The position numbers were made by a program, and so were the translations under genes. Positions 34,380 to 43,260 of a stretch of DNA of 64,000 bases are shown piece after piece (position 1 is the first letter of the stretch; each line of letters starts with the position of its first letter). A model generated the notes under the pieces. It ran no database searches, was not told where the DNA came from, and was given only the letters and a program-made list of their open reading frames with translations. Source of the DNA: Amycolatopsis xylanica (GTDB taxonomy: Bacteria > Actinomycetota > Actinomycetes > Mycobacteriales > Pseudonocardiaceae); NCBI RefSeq assembly GCF_900107045.1, contig NZ_FNON01000001.1:682001-746000 (forward strand). Direction: 5' to 3'.

Positions 34380-34630
34380 TACCTGGTCCGCCTTCCGTAG
34401 CGGCGGTGGAACTTCTCGACCTGGCCCGCGGTGTCCATGACGCGGGCGGTGCCGGTCCAGAACGGGTGCGAGTAGGCGCTGACCTCGACGTTCACCAGCG
34501 GATAGGTGTTGCCGTCCGTCCACTCGATGGTGTGCTCGGACGTGATGGTCGAGCGGGTCAGGAACGCCTCACCGCTCGCGGTGTCCTTGAAGACCACGGG
34601 GTGGTAGTCGGGATGGATGCCGGGTTTCAC
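34379..34630 (-). CDS. rpmE2: 50S ribosomal protein L31 type B (zinc-independent)
   Basis: 83 aa: [20 protein letters not shown] ... [20 protein letters not shown]. Type B L31 has no CXXC zinc site and replaces the zinc-binding form when zinc is scarce, which frees zinc for other use. GTG start at 34630, overlapping the MRF stop by 4 nt. Confidence 0.95.
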   Translation of the reverse strand: MKPGIHPDYHPVVFKDTASGEAFLTRSTITSEHTIEWTDGNTYPLVNVEVSAYSHPFWTGTARVMDTAGQVEKFHRRYGRRTR

Positions 34631-35856
34631 TGGTTTTCTTCCTTTCGGTTCGAGACGGGCTGCAGGTCTTCGGTGTCCTCGCACGGTTCCTCGTGCCAGG
34701 AGCCGAACGGGTCGGGGTAGCAGCGCCACGCGGGCGGCCCGGCGGCGAGCTCCTCGTCGGTCAGCAGCGCGCCGGTCAGCGCGGCCTCGACCTCGTCCGG
34801 GGTGGCCCGGTCGGTGACGACCACGATCTCCTGCGCGCGGTCCCCGTGCTCCGGGTGCCAGCGCAGCGACGCCAGCGTGCGGCGCTCAGGAGAGACGTCA
34901 GCCCAGTCAGGCCCGTCCTCGGCCGCGAGCCACGGCCCGGCGTGCCCGATGCCGAGCCCGCCGCCTGCGGACTCGATCCAGAACGCCACGTCCGGCTGGC
35001 TCGCCACCCAGGCGCGGCCGCGGGTGCGGATGACGCCGTCGAGCAGCACGTCGATGGCCTCGTGGAGACGTTCCGGGTGGAACGGGCGCTGGGCGGTGAA
35101 CGACAGCAGCGCGATGCCGCAGTCGGCGTGCAGCGGGGGCTGGCCGCGCAGCAGCGCGCCGTGCATGTCGGACGGGGCGCCAAGGCGTGCGTCCGGAGGC
35201 ACCAGGCCGAGCACGGCCGTCGAGTCCAGAGTGGACAGTTCGACGCGCGGGATCGAGGGCGCGACCCGGTCGAGGATGGCCGACGCCTTGGCCGCAGTCC
35301 ACGCGTCGGGCGCGGCGCCGCTCAGCACGAGCACGTCCGCGGTCTCGACCTGGGCGAGCGCGACCTGCGCGACCGTGCGCTCGTCCTCGGGGCTGGCGAG
35401 CAGCCCGCGCTCGCCGAGCAGGTCGTCACCGGAGACGTCGTCGAGCCAGGTCGCGCAGTCGACCACCGTGAACACGCCGACCGGCTCGACGTCCTCGATC
35501 ACCGGGGTCTCGCCGACGAGGACGTTGCGCAGCGCCCAGCCGACGGGTTCCGGCTCCATGGCCTCGTCGAGCTTGAGCACGATCCTGGTCACCTGGGGCA
35601 TCCGGGAAAGCTTGCGCAGCAAGGGAAGCAGGTCTTCGCGCAGCGTGCAGGACACGCAGCCGTGCGAGAGTTCGAGCGTGGTCGTCTGGTCCCGCCCGTT
35701 GAGCTGGACGCGGCGGCGCACCACGCCGGCGGTGATCTCGCGCAGGTTGTGGTGGACCACCGCGGTGCCTTCGGTGCGCAGCAGGGCGGCGAGGGTGCCG
35801 CTGCAGGGGGACAGGCCGCTGATGAGGACGAGGGGCACTCGCTGGTTTTCGATCAC
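34627..35856 (-). CDS. MRF-type CobW-domain protein (ribosome hibernation factor recruitment)
   Basis: 409 aa from GTG 35856. It has a CobW-like N-domain and a C-terminal CobW_C domain ([19 protein letters not shown]). The mycobacterial MRF protein sits in the same kind of Cys-less ribosomal operon and recruits the hibernation factor MPY to 70S ribosomes under zinc starvation. Here the P-loop reads GLSPCSGTL, so the GK pair of Walker A is missing, and no NKxD is seen. GTP binding is therefore doubtful. [11 protein letters not shown] keeps two Cys of the metal motif. The gene is divergent from L28, with a Zur-like box between. Confidence 0.8.
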   Translation of the reverse strand: MIENQRVPLVLISGLSPCSGTLAALLRTEGTAVVHHNLREITAGVVRRRVQLNGRDQTTTLELSHGCVSCTLREDLLPLLRKLSRMPQVTRIVLKLDEAMEPEPVGWALRNVLVGETPVIEDVEPVGVFTVVDCATWLDDVSGDDLLGERGLLASPEDERTVAQVALAQVETADVLVLSGAAPDAWTAAKASAILDRVAPSIPRVELSTLDSTAVLGLVPPDARLGAPSDMHGALLRGQPPLHADCGIALLSFTAQRPFHPERLHEAIDVLLDGVIRTRGRAWVASQPDVAFWIESAGGGLGIGHAGPWLAAEDGPDWADVSPERRTLASLRWHPEHGDRAQEIVVVTDRATPDEVEAALTGALLTDEELAAGPPAWRCYPDPFGSWHEEPCEDTEDLQPVSNRKEENQ

Positions 35857-35870
35857 GCGTGTAGAGTAGA

Positions 35871-35885
35871 TGAAAACGATAACCA
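35871..35885. promoter_or_regulatory. Candidate Zur box between MRF and L28
   Basis: TGAAAACGATAACCA matches the actinobacterial Zur consensus TGAAAATGATTTTCA at 11 of 15 positions. It lies in the 49-nt gap between the divergent ribosomal operons, where one repressor could shut off both when zinc is plentiful. Confidence 0.6.
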
Positions 35886-35905
35886 CTACCAACTTGGGAG
35901 GGCAT

Positions 35906-36142
35906 GTGTCCGCCGTGTGCCAGGTCACCGGCCGCAAGCCGGGCTACGGCAAGCAGGTCTCGCACTCGCATCGCAGGACGTCCCGGCGCTGGGAGCCGAA
36001 CCTGCAGGTCCACCGCTACTTCCTGGCCAGTGAGAACCGCTGGATCCGGCTGCGGCTGTCCGTCAAGGGCATGAAGACCATTGACAAGCGCGGCATCGAG
36101 GCGGTCGTCGCCGAGCTGCGCGCGAAAGGGGTGAAGCTCTGA
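35906..36142 (+). CDS. rpmB: 50S ribosomal protein L28
   Basis: 78 aa: [40 protein letters not shown] and a C-terminal [15 protein letters not shown]. Only one Cys is present, so no zinc site. The GTG at 35906 follows GGGAGGG; an ATG at 35870 is in frame but lies on the Zur box. It heads the L28-L33-S14-S18 operon. Confidence 0.9.
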   Translation: MSAVCQVTGRKPGYGKQVSHSHRRTSRRWEPNLQVHRYFLASENRWIRLRLSVKGMKTIDKRGIEAVVAELRAKGVKL

Positions 36143-36309
36143 TGGCCAAGAGCAACGACGTCCGGCCGATCATCAAGCTGCGCTCGACCGCGGGCACCGG
36201 CTTCACGTACGTGACGAAGAAGAACCGGCGCAACGATCCCGACCGGATGGTGCTGAAGAAGTACGACCCGGTCGTGCGCAGGCACGTCGACTTCAAGGAG
36301 GAGCGCTGA
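36142..36309 (+). CDS. rpmG: 50S ribosomal protein L33 (Cys-less)
   Basis: 55 aa: [20 protein letters not shown], then [20 protein letters not shown]. It has no Cys, in contrast to zinc-ribbon L33. It starts within the L28 stop (1-nt overlap) and its stop overlaps the S14 start. Confidence 0.95.
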   Translation: MAKSNDVRPIIKLRSTAGTGFTYVTKKNRRNDPDRMVLKKYDPVVRRHVDFKEER

Positions 36310-36614
36310 TGGCCAAGAAGTCGAAGATCGCCAAGAACGAGCAGCGCAAGGCGATCGTGGCCCGGTACGCCGAACGCCGCGTCGAGCTGAAGGCGGTCAT
36401 CGCGTCGCCTCGCTCGTCCGCCGAGGAGAAGGCCGCGGCCGTGTCCGCGCTGCAGAAGATGCCCAGGGACGCGAGCGCCACCCGGGTGCGCAACCGCGAC
36501 GCCGCCGACGGCCGTCCGCGTGGCTATCTGCGGAAGTTCGGGCTGTCCCGGGTCCGCATGCGGCAGGCGGCGCACAACGGCGAGCTGCCCGGCGTGTCGA
36601 AGTCGAGCTGGTGA
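36309..36614 (+). CDS. rpsN: 30S ribosomal protein S14, long zinc-independent form
   Basis: 101 aa: [20 protein letters not shown] ... [35 protein letters not shown] (C-terminal S14 signature). The long form has no CXXC pairs and replaces the short zinc S14. It is tightly packed between L33 and S18. Confidence 0.95.
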   Translation: MAKKSKIAKNEQRKAIVARYAERRVELKAVIASPRSSAEEKAAAVSALQKMPRDASATRVRNRDAADGRPRGYLRKFGLSRVRMRQAAHNGELPGVSKSSW

Positions 36615-36841
36615 CGCCGGTGAAAAAGCAACGGACCCCGCTCAAGCGCAAGCGCAACCTGCTCCTCGCCGAGGGCGTGTCGGAAGTGGACTGGAAGGAC
36701 GTGAACCTGCTGCGCAAGTTCATCTCCGACCGCGGCAAGATCCGCGCGCGGCGGGTCACCGGGCTGACGCCGCAGCAGCAGAAGCAGGTGGCCGTCGCGA
36801 TCAAGAACGCGCGGGAGATGGCCTTGCTCCCGTACCCGTGA
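36611..36841 (+). CDS. rpsR: 30S ribosomal protein S18 (second copy)
   Basis: 76 aa: [53 protein letters not shown]. The S18 motif is complete, and there is no N-terminal Cys. The GTG start overlaps the S14 stop by 4 nt. Last gene of the Zur-type operon. Confidence 0.95.
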   Translation: MTPVKKQRTPLKRKRNLLLAEGVSEVDWKDVNLLRKFISDRGKIRARRVTGLTPQQQKQVAVAIKNAREMALLPYP

Positions 36842-36893
36842 GAAGGCGCACCTCCGTGTGCGCTGTGCGCACGCGGCAGGCATGCTGTTCGCC

Positions 36894-38111
36894 ATGCCAG
36901 ATGACCCGCACTATCTCTCCGGGCTCGACCTGACCGGCCGCCGTGTCGTGATGGTCGGCGGCGGAACCGTCGCGCAGCGGAGGCTGCCCCGGCTCGTCGG
37001 CGCGGGCGCGCGCGTCGAAGTCGTCTCCCCGGAGACCACCCCGTCGGTCAGCGCGATGGCCGACGCCGGCGAGATCGTCTGGCATGCGCGGGCCTATCGG
37101 GACGGCGACCTGGCCGACGCCTGGTACGCGCTGGCCTGCACGAATGACCCCGAGGTCAACGCCGCCGTCTGCGCGGAAGCCGAGCGCTCCCGCGTGTTCT
37201 GCGTCCGCGCGGACGACGGCACCCAGGGCACGGCCGTCACCCCGGCGTCCGGCCGCCACGGCGGGCTGCTGCTGGGCGTGCTGTCGGGCGGCACGCCGCT
37301 GCGGTCGGCCTCGGTGCGCGACAGCATCCTCGACGGGCTGCGCGCGGGCACCGTCGACGACGGCCGCGTCGCGCCGGCGGAGCTGCCGGGTGTCGCGCTG
37401 GTCGGCGGGGGACCGGGCGATCCCGAGCTGATCACGGTGCGCGGCCGCAGGCTGCTGGCCCGCGCGGACGTCGTGGTGGCCGACCGCCTCGCCCCGCGCG
37501 AGCTGCTCGACGAGCTCGCGCCCGAGGTCGAGATCGTCGACGCCGCGAAGATCCCGTACGGCCGGGCCGCGAGCCAGGAAGTGATCAACAGCACCATCAT
37601 CGAGGCGGCCAAGGCGGGCAAGTTCGTCGTCCGGCTCAAAGGCGGCGACCCGTACTTGTTCGGCCGCGGCTTCGAGGAGTACCTCGCCTGCGTCGACGCG
37701 GGCATCCCGGTGACCATGGTCCCCGGCATCACCAGCGCGTTCGCCGTCCCCGCGATCGCGGACGTCCCGGTCACGCACCGCGGCGTGGCGCACGAGGTCG
37801 TGGTCGTCTCCGGCCACGTCGCGCCCGATCACGCCGCCTCGCTGACCGATTGGCCCGCGCTGGCGAAGCTCAAGGGCACGATCGTGCTGATGATGGGCGT
37901 CGAGCGGCTGCCCCAGTTCGCGCAGGCCCTGCTCGACGGCGGCCGCCCCGCGGACACCCCGGTCGCGATCATCGAGGACGGCACCATGCGCACCCAGCGC
38001 GTCCTGCGGTCCACATTGGACGTCGTGGCCACCGAAGCGAAGGCCGCCGGCGTCCGCCCGCCCGCGGTCATCGTCATCGGCCCCGTCGCCGGCCTCGTCG
38101 GGACGGGATAA
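36894..38111 (+). CDS. cysG: Siroheme synthase / uroporphyrinogen-III C-methyltransferase fusion
   Basis: 405 aa. The N-terminal domain (about 1-150) is the precorrin-2 dehydrogenase/chelatase type (RRVVMVGGGTVAQRRLPRLV, ACTNDPEVNAAVCAEAE). The rest is the SAM-dependent methyltransferase: VALVGGGPGDPELITVRGRR, VVRLKGGDPYLFGRG, VPGITSAFAVPAIADVPVTHRG. The protein makes siroheme, the cofactor of sulfite and nitrite reductases, in line with the ssu sulfur genes elsewhere in the window. It is separate from the ribosomal operon by 52 nt; no clear ribosome-binding site is seen. Confidence 0.85.
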   Translation: MPDDPHYLSGLDLTGRRVVMVGGGTVAQRRLPRLVGAGARVEVVSPETTPSVSAMADAGEIVWHARAYRDGDLADAWYALACTNDPEVNAAVCAEAERSRVFCVRADDGTQGTAVTPASGRHGGLLLGVLSGGTPLRSASVRDSILDGLRAGTVDDGRVAPAELPGVALVGGGPGDPELITVRGRRLLARADVVVADRLAPRELLDELAPEVEIVDAAKIPYGRAASQEVINSTIIEAAKAGKFVVRLKGGDPYLFGRGFEEYLACVDAGIPVTMVPGITSAFAVPAIADVPVTHRGVAHEVVVVSGHVAPDHAASLTDWPALAKLKGTIVLMMGVERLPQFAQALLDGGRPADTPVAIIEDGTMRTQRVLRSTLDVVATEAKAAGVRPPAVIVIGPVAGLVGTG

Positions 38112-38129
38112 AGCGGGCTTTATCCCGGG
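38105..38129. repeat. GGGATAAAGC palindrome, copy B
   Basis: CGGGATAAA GCGGGC TTTATCCCG: nine-base stem overlapping the siroheme synthase stop and lying between convergent genes, as at 17957. Confidence 0.6.
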
Positions 38130-38140
38130 CGTATAATGGC

Positions 38141-39037
38141 CTATACGGCTTGGCTTTCGTCGAATTCGTAGCAGCGGCCGCAAAAAGACGCGATGGCGGT
38201 GGAGAGCCGCTGCGGGTCCATGCGGAGTTCGACCGGGCTGCGGGCCTGGATGAACTCCGCGTGCGGCATGTCGGCGGCGAGCGTGTCGGCGTCGCCGAAG
38301 GGGTGGATCGGGTCGCCCTGGTGACCGATCACCAGCGTGGGCACCGTGATCTGCTTGCGGATCGACTTGGGCGGCGCCGTCCGGCCGAAGAGCACGCCGT
38401 GCAGGAGCGCGGCCATGCCGGCGGGCTCCTGCTCGAGGGTGTCGGTGACGACGTCGACCCACTGGCTGCCGTGGGGCACGAGGCTCGCGGCCAGCGCCAC
38501 CGCGCGCACGCTGATCGGGACGAACCGGGCGGCGAGCAGCAGCGGGCCGAAGACGAGCAGGCCCGCGACGATGGCGTTGTCCAGCACCGGCATCTCGACG
38601 ACCATGCCGTGCAGTCGGTCCGGCGCGGCGACGGCCACCTCGAGGGAGACGTTCGCGCCGAGCGAGGTGCCGCCCATGACCGCCTGGTCGATGTCGAGGT
38701 GGTCGAGCAGCGCGATCGCCTGCTCGCCGAACGCGGTCATCGAGTAGTGCCAGGACTCGGGCGGGCGCTCGGACTCACCGTGCCCGAGCAGGTCCATGGT
38801 GATCACCCGGAAGCCCTCACGGGCGAGGCGCCTGGCCAGCGGGGCGTGCATGCGCCTGGTCAGCATGATGCCGTGCATCAGGACCACCACGCGGGGGCCG
38901 CTGCCGTACTCGGTGTAGTGCAGGCGGTGCCCTTGGTGGGTGAAGGAGCCGGACAGTTCGATCGGCCGGTTCCGCCTGGCGGAACGCCGCCGCCGCGGGA
39001 AACGGCTCACCGTTGTCGACAGTGCCGTGACAGTCAT
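38141..39037 (-). CDS. Alpha/beta hydrolase
   Basis: 298 aa. An Arg-rich N-terminus, VVVLMHGIMLTRRMHAPLA, nucleophile Ser in MGGTSLGANVSL, and acid in GHQGDPIHPFGDA. At the place where the catalytic His is usual, ARSPVELRMDPQRL has none, and the only later His is in MPHAEFIQ. The catalytic triad is therefore uncertain. It faces the siroheme synthase gene head-on. No substrate is indicated. Confidence 0.75.
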   Translation of the reverse strand: MTVTALSTTVSRFPRRRRSARRNRPIELSGSFTHQGHRLHYTEYGSGPRVVVLMHGIMLTRRMHAPLARRLAREGFRVITMDLLGHGESERPPESWHYSMTAFGEQAIALLDHLDIDQAVMGGTSLGANVSLEVAVAAPDRLHGMVVEMPVLDNAIVAGLLVFGPLLLAARFVPISVRAVALAASLVPHGSQWVDVVTDTLEQEPAGMAALLHGVLFGRTAPPKSIRKQITVPTLVIGHQGDPIHPFGDADTLAADMPHAEFIQARSPVELRMDPQRLSTAIASFCGRCYEFDESQAV

Positions 39038-39115
39038 CCGAACTCCCCTCGTTCCTACCCCTCCAGGAAATCATGCCCAGACCAAGTTGGCACAGCGTCA
39101 ACCGGATGAGTCAAG

Positions 39116-39964
39116 ATGACTGCCATGACCGCTACCGCAAAGCTGCCCGATCTTGTCTCGCTCAAGGTCGAGGTGACCGGCCACATCGCCGAAGTGACCC
39201 TGCTCGGGCCGTCCAAGGGCAACGCCATGGGCCCGGACTTCTGGCGTGAGCTGCCGATCGTGTTCGGCGCGCTCGACGCCGACCCCGAGGTGCGCGCCGT
39301 GGTGCTGACCGGCAGTGGCAAGCACTTCTCGTACGGCCTCGACCTGCCCGCGATGATGCCGAGCTGGGCGCCGATCCTCGGCGGCGAGTCGCTCGCCGGC
39401 CCGCGCACGGAGTTCCTCGGGCACCTCCGTGAGCTGCAGGAGAGCGTCAACTCGGTCGCGCGGTGCCGCAAGCCGGTCATCGCCTCGATCTCGGGCTGGT
39501 GCATCGGCGGTGGTGTCGACGTCATCGCCGCCGCGGACGTGCGCGTGGCCAGCGCCGACGCGAAGTTCAGCGTCCGCGAGGTCAAGGTCGCCATCGTGGC
39601 GGACCTCGGCAGCCTGCAGCGGCTCGCGCCGATCATCGGCGACGGCCACCTGCGTGAGCTGGCGCTGACCGGCAAGGACATCGACGCCGCGCGCGCCGAG
39701 AAGATCGGTCTGGTCAACGACGTCTACCCCGACCAGGAGGCCGCGCTTGAGGCCGCACGGCAACTCGCCGCCGACATCGCTGCGAATCCGCCGCTCGTGG
39801 TGCAGGGTGTGAAGGACGTGCTCTCGGTCAACACCGAGCGCCAGGTCGCCGAGGGTCTGCGGTACGTCGGCGCCTGGAACTCGGCGTTCCTGCCGAGCAA
39901 GGACCTGGCCGAGGCGGTACAGGCCTTCATGGAGCGAAGGGCACCCGAGTACAAGGGCGAGTGA
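39116..39964 (+). CDS. Enoyl-CoA hydratase/isomerase family protein
   Basis: 282 aa crotonase fold: GHIAEVTLLGPSKGNAMG, the oxyanion loop AVVLTGSGKHFSYGLDL, VIASISGWCIGGGVDVIAAADVRVAS, and KVAIVADLGSLQRL carrying an Asp-Leu-Gly at the second acid position. It would hydrate or isomerise an enoyl-CoA. It is followed after 9 nt by an acyl-CoA synthetase gene. Starts at ATG 39116 or 39125. Confidence 0.85.
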   Translation: MTAMTATAKLPDLVSLKVEVTGHIAEVTLLGPSKGNAMGPDFWRELPIVFGALDADPEVRAVVLTGSGKHFSYGLDLPAMMPSWAPILGGESLAGPRTEFLGHLRELQESVNSVARCRKPVIASISGWCIGGGVDVIAAADVRVASADAKFSVREVKVAIVADLGSLQRLAPIIGDGHLRELALTGKDIDAARAEKIGLVNDVYPDQEAALEAARQLAADIAANPPLVVQGVKDVLSVNTERQVAEGLRYVGAWNSAFLPSKDLAEAVQAFMERRAPEYKGE

Positions 39965-39973
39965 GGAGAACGC

Positions 39974-41647
39974 GTGTTCCGTGCGGCGAGGGATTATCTG
40001 CTGGCGCACCGGGAGGACTACGACACGGCCTATCGGGACTTCGAGTGGCCGCGGTTCACGGAGTTCAACTGGGCGCTCGACTGGTTCGACGAGATCGCCC
40101 GCGATCCGGCCAACGCCGAACGGTACGCGCTCTGGATCGTGGAAGAGGACGGCTCCGAGAACCGCTGGACGTTCCCGGAGATGGCGCGGCGGTCCGACCA
40201 GGTCGCGAACTGGCTGCGGTCACTGGGGGTCCGGCGTGGGGATCGGCTGATCCTCATGCTGGGCAACCAGGGTGAGCTGTGGGAGACGATCCTCGCCTCG
40301 ATCAAGCTGGGCGCGGTCATCATCCCAGCGTCGACCCTGCTCGGGCCCGCCGACCTGACCGATCGTGTCGAGCGCGGCGCGGCCAAGCACGTGGTCATCC
40401 GCGCGGAGGACACGGCCAAGTTCGCGACCGTGGCGGGGGACTACACGCGGATCGCGGTCGGTGACGCGGTCGACGGCTGGGTGTCCTACTCGGATTCGCA
40501 GGACGCTCCGGCGGAGTTCAGGCCGGACGGCCCGACCAAGGCCGACGACGCGCTGCTGCTGTACTTCACGTCCGGCACGACCGCGAAACCCAAGCTGGTG
40601 CGGCACACCCAGGTGTCCTACCCGGTCGGCCATCTGTCCACAATGTACTGGATCGGCCTCGAGCCGGGCGACGTCCACCTGAACATCTCCTCGCCGGGCT
40701 GGGCGAAACACGCGTGGAGCAACGTCTTCGCGCCGTGGAACGCCGAGGCGACCGTGTTCCTGTACAACTACACGCGCTTCGACGCGGCGGCGCTGATGGC
40801 GCAGATGGACCGATGCGGCATCACGAGCTTCTGCGCGCCGCCGACCGTGTGGCGCATGCTCATCCAGGCCGACCTGACGGCGCTGAAGACGCCGCCGCGC
40901 AAGGTGGTCGGCGCGGGGGAGCCGCTGAACCCCGAGGTCATCGACCAGGTGCGCAAGGCATGGGGTGTGACGATCCGCGACGGCTTCGGCCAGACGGAGA
41001 GCAGCGTCCAGATCGCCAACACGCCGGGCCAGGACGTCGTGCCCGGCTCGATGGGCCGCCCGTTGCCGGGGTTCAAGGTGGCTTTGGTCGACCCGGTCAG
41101 CGGCGAGGTGGCTTCCGAAGGCGAGATCTGCCTTGACCTCTCGGCGCGTCCGGTCGGCTTGATGACCGGCTACGCGGACGACGACGAGCGGACCGAGGCG
41201 GCGTTCGCGGGCGGCTACTACCACACTGGCGACGTCGGTTCGGTCGACGCGAACGGCTACATCACCTACGTGGGCCGCACCGACGACGTCTTCAAGGCGT
41301 CGGACTACCGGATCTCGCCGTTCGAGCTGGAGAGCGTCCTGCTCGAACACGACGCGGTCGCCGAGGCGGCGGTGGTCCCGGCCGCCGACCCGATCCGCCT
41401 CGCGGTCCCGAAGGCCTTCGTGGTCCTCGCGGCCGGTCACACGCCGACAGCCGAGACGGCTCAGTCCATCTTGGCCTTCTGCCGCGAGCATTTGGCTCCC
41501 TACAAGCGAATCCGGCGCCTCGAGTTCGCTGAGCTGCCCAAGACGATCTCGGGCAAGATCCGCCGCGTCGAGCTGCGGAACCGCGCGGGCGACGCCGACC
41601 TCCGCCCCACGGGCGAGTTCCGCGAAGAGGACTTCAAGGACTCGTGA
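39974..41647 (+). CDS. Acyl-CoA synthetase (AMP-forming, ACSM-like)
   Basis: 557 aa adenylate-forming enzyme: LLYFTSGTTAKPKLVRHTQ (P-loop-like A3), IRDGFGQTES (A5), GYYHTGDVGSVDANGYITYVGRTDDVFKASDYRISPFE (A7-A8) and PKTISGKIRRVELR (A10 Lys). SSPGWAKHAWSNVFAPWNA resembles medium-chain acyl-CoA synthetases. It activates a carboxylic acid for the hydratase upstream. GTG start. Its stop lies within the first bases of a 46-nt palindrome. Confidence 0.9.
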   Translation: MFRAARDYLLAHREDYDTAYRDFEWPRFTEFNWALDWFDEIARDPANAERYALWIVEEDGSENRWTFPEMARRSDQVANWLRSLGVRRGDRLILMLGNQGELWETILASIKLGAVIIPASTLLGPADLTDRVERGAAKHVVIRAEDTAKFATVAGDYTRIAVGDAVDGWVSYSDSQDAPAEFRPDGPTKADDALLLYFTSGTTAKPKLVRHTQVSYPVGHLSTMYWIGLEPGDVHLNISSPGWAKHAWSNVFAPWNAEATVFLYNYTRFDAAALMAQMDRCGITSFCAPPTVWRMLIQADLTALKTPPRKVVGAGEPLNPEVIDQVRKAWGVTIRDGFGQTESSVQIANTPGQDVVPGSMGRPLPGFKVALVDPVSGEVASEGEICLDLSARPVGLMTGYADDDERTEAAFAGGYYHTGDVGSVDANGYITYVGRTDDVFKASDYRISPFELESVLLEHDAVAEAAVVPAADPIRLAVPKAFVVLAAGHTPTAETAQSILAFCREHLAPYKRIRRLEFAELPKTISGKIRRVELRNRAGDADLRPTGEFREEDFKDS

Positions 41648-41686
41648 GCGTTGCGGGCGGTTCTAACCGCCCGCAACACTCACGAC
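41641..41686. repeat. 46-nt intergenic palindrome, copy 5
   Basis: CTCGTGAGCGTT ... AACACTCACGAC around GGTTCTAACC. It overlaps the last codons and TGA of the acyl-CoA synthetase, so the coding end has been fitted to the repeat. Confidence 0.85.
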
Positions 41687-41727
41687 CCCTCGGCCCCACG
41701 CTCACCCGGCGAGCACGAGTGCGCGAA

Positions 41728-41773
41728 ACCCGAGTTTGGGCCATCCAGTGGCCAGAACTCGGGTTTCGCGGCC
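41728..41773. repeat. Second palindrome family, copy B
   Basis: CGAAACCCGAGTTTGGGCC ... GGCCAGAACTCGGGTTTCG around ATCCAGT. Relative of the element at 5637, again beside a 46-nt family member. Confidence 0.7.
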
Positions 41774-41894
41774 TGTCCTTTCGTCAAAGGGCCGGGCGAA
41801 GGTTGCAAATAGGACATTCGGCGCACACAAGGAGAAAGATCACGCCTTCGCGAGGGCACGATTGCAGCCGGTTCTCGCACTCGCGGAGGTTCGG

Positions 41895-42770
41895 ATGGGT
41901 TCGCAGATCTTTTCGGTTTTCCTGCCGGCGGCGCTCGCACTGGTGATGTTCGGCCTCGGCTTGTCGCTGACCCCGGCCGACTTCGCCAGGGTGGTGAAGT
42001 ACCCCAAGGCCGCCATTGTGGCGTTGACGTGCCAGATCGTCGTGCTGCCCGCGATTTGCTACGGCCTGGTCGCGCTGTTCGGGCTCAACGGCGTGCTGGC
42101 GGTCGGCATGATGCTGCTCGTCGCCTCGCCGGGCGGGACGTCGGCGAACCTGTTCAGCCATCTCGCGGGCGGGGACGTCGCACTCAACATCACGCTGACC
42201 GCGATCAACTCCGTGCTCGCGGTGTTCACGCTGCCGCTGGTGGTCGCGCTGTCGGTGGCGCGGTTCATGGCGGACGACGCGTCGATCGGGCTGCAGCCCG
42301 CGAAGCTGCTGCAGGTGTTCGCGGTCGTGCTGGTGCCGGTGGCGATCGGCATGTGGGTGCGGCACCGCTACGTCGCGTGGACCGAAAAGATGCAGAAGCC
42401 GGTCAAGATCGCGTCCGTGGTGGTGCTGGCGCTGGCGGTCACGTTCTCCATCGTCGGGAATTTCAAGCTGCTGCTGGACAACAGCGACACGCTCGGCCCG
42501 GTGGCGCTGCTGCTGTCCGTGCTCAGCCTGGCCGTCGGCTACGGAGTCCCGCGGCTGCTGCGGGTGGAGCGGCGGCAGGCGATCGCGTCGGCCATGGAGA
42601 TCGGCATCCACAACGCCGCGCTGGCCATCACCGTCGCCGTGTCGGTGCTCGGCAGTGAGGCGATGGCGGTCCCGGCCGGGATCTACGGCTCGGTGATGTT
42701 CGTGCCCGCCGCGATCGCCGCCTACGCCTTGACCCGCAAGCGCTCCGAGAAGCTCGTGAGCGTGAGCTAA
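41895..42770 (+). CDS. Bile acid:sodium symporter (BASS) family transporter
   Basis: 291 aa from ATG 41895, which has GGAGG 6 nt upstream. About nine helices, with the family motifs FLPAALALVMFGLGLSLTPADF, LVASPGGTSANLFSHLAGGDVAL and IGIHNAALAITVAVSVLG. Members carry organic anions such as pantoate or keto acids with sodium. It follows the fatty-acid activation pair, but 247 nt with two palindromes separate them, so co-transcription is doubtful. Confidence 0.85.
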   Translation: MGSQIFSVFLPAALALVMFGLGLSLTPADFARVVKYPKAAIVALTCQIVVLPAICYGLVALFGLNGVLAVGMMLLVASPGGTSANLFSHLAGGDVALNITLTAINSVLAVFTLPLVVALSVARFMADDASIGLQPAKLLQVFAVVLVPVAIGMWVRHRYVAWTEKMQKPVKIASVVVLALAVTFSIVGNFKLLLDNSDTLGPVALLLSVLSLAVGYGVPRLLRVERRQAIASAMEIGIHNAALAITVAVSVLGSEAMAVPAGIYGSVMFVPAAIAAYALTRKRSEKLVSVS

Positions 42771-42773
42771 AGG

Positions 42774-42819
42774 GTCGTGAGTGGTACGACCGGTTAGAAC
42801 CGGCCGTACCACTCACGAC
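42774..42819. repeat. 46-nt intergenic palindrome, copy 6
   Basis: GTCGTGAGTGGTACGACCGG ... CCGGCCGTACCACTCACGAC: the GGTAC/GTACC variant is matched on both arms with one mismatch. It lies between the convergent symporter and lipoprotein genes. Confidence 0.9.
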
Positions 42820-42826
42820 CCCTTTG

Positions 42827-43240
42827 TCAGGCGATGGTCCCCTCGACCTGGCGGTCATCCTCGGTGGAGCAGGTGGTCACCGGGTCGTTGGGGCCGCTGC
42901 CGCAGGTCCACTCGCCGACCGCGATCGGGCCGGGGCCCTGCGGTGACTTGGCCTCGGCCGGGGTGAGCTTCCGGAAGTACTCGGTGACGACCTGGGTCGC
43001 CTGCGCGCAGTCGACCGCTCCGCCGCGGACGGTCACCTTGGCCTGCTTGTCCTTGGCGGGCACCTCGCCGCACTGGGTGCCCGCGGCCGCCGGGTTCGCG
43101 GCGGGGCTGGGCGCCGGGCCGGACGGGGGAGCGGCGGCCGCGGGCGACGACGGGGCAGGCGGCGGCGTCGCGGCGTCGCTGCCGCAGCCTGCGAGCGCGA
43201 GCGATGCGGCGAGCAGGCAGAACACGGTGACTCTGGACAT
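42827..43240 (-). CDS. Small lipoprotein with paired cysteines (paralogue 1)
   Basis: 137 aa. Signal peptide with lipobox LALAGCG (Cys about 19), a Pro/Ala-rich linker, then a small domain with four Cys (TQCGEV, VDCAQA, WTCGSG, TTCSTE). The Cys spacing and the VVTEYFRKLTPAEAKSPQGPGP segment match the upstream lipoprotein gene. No function is known. It ends 8 nt from a 46-nt palindrome. Confidence 0.75.
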   Translation of the reverse strand: MSRVTVFCLLAASLALAGCGSDAATPPPAPSSPAAAAPPSGPAPSPAANPAAAGTQCGEVPAKDKQAKVTVRGGAVDCAQATQVVTEYFRKLTPAEAKSPQGPGPIAVGEWTCGSGPNDPVTTCSTEDDRQVEGTIA

Positions 43241-43260
43241 GTGCCCTTCTTGGTGAATGG

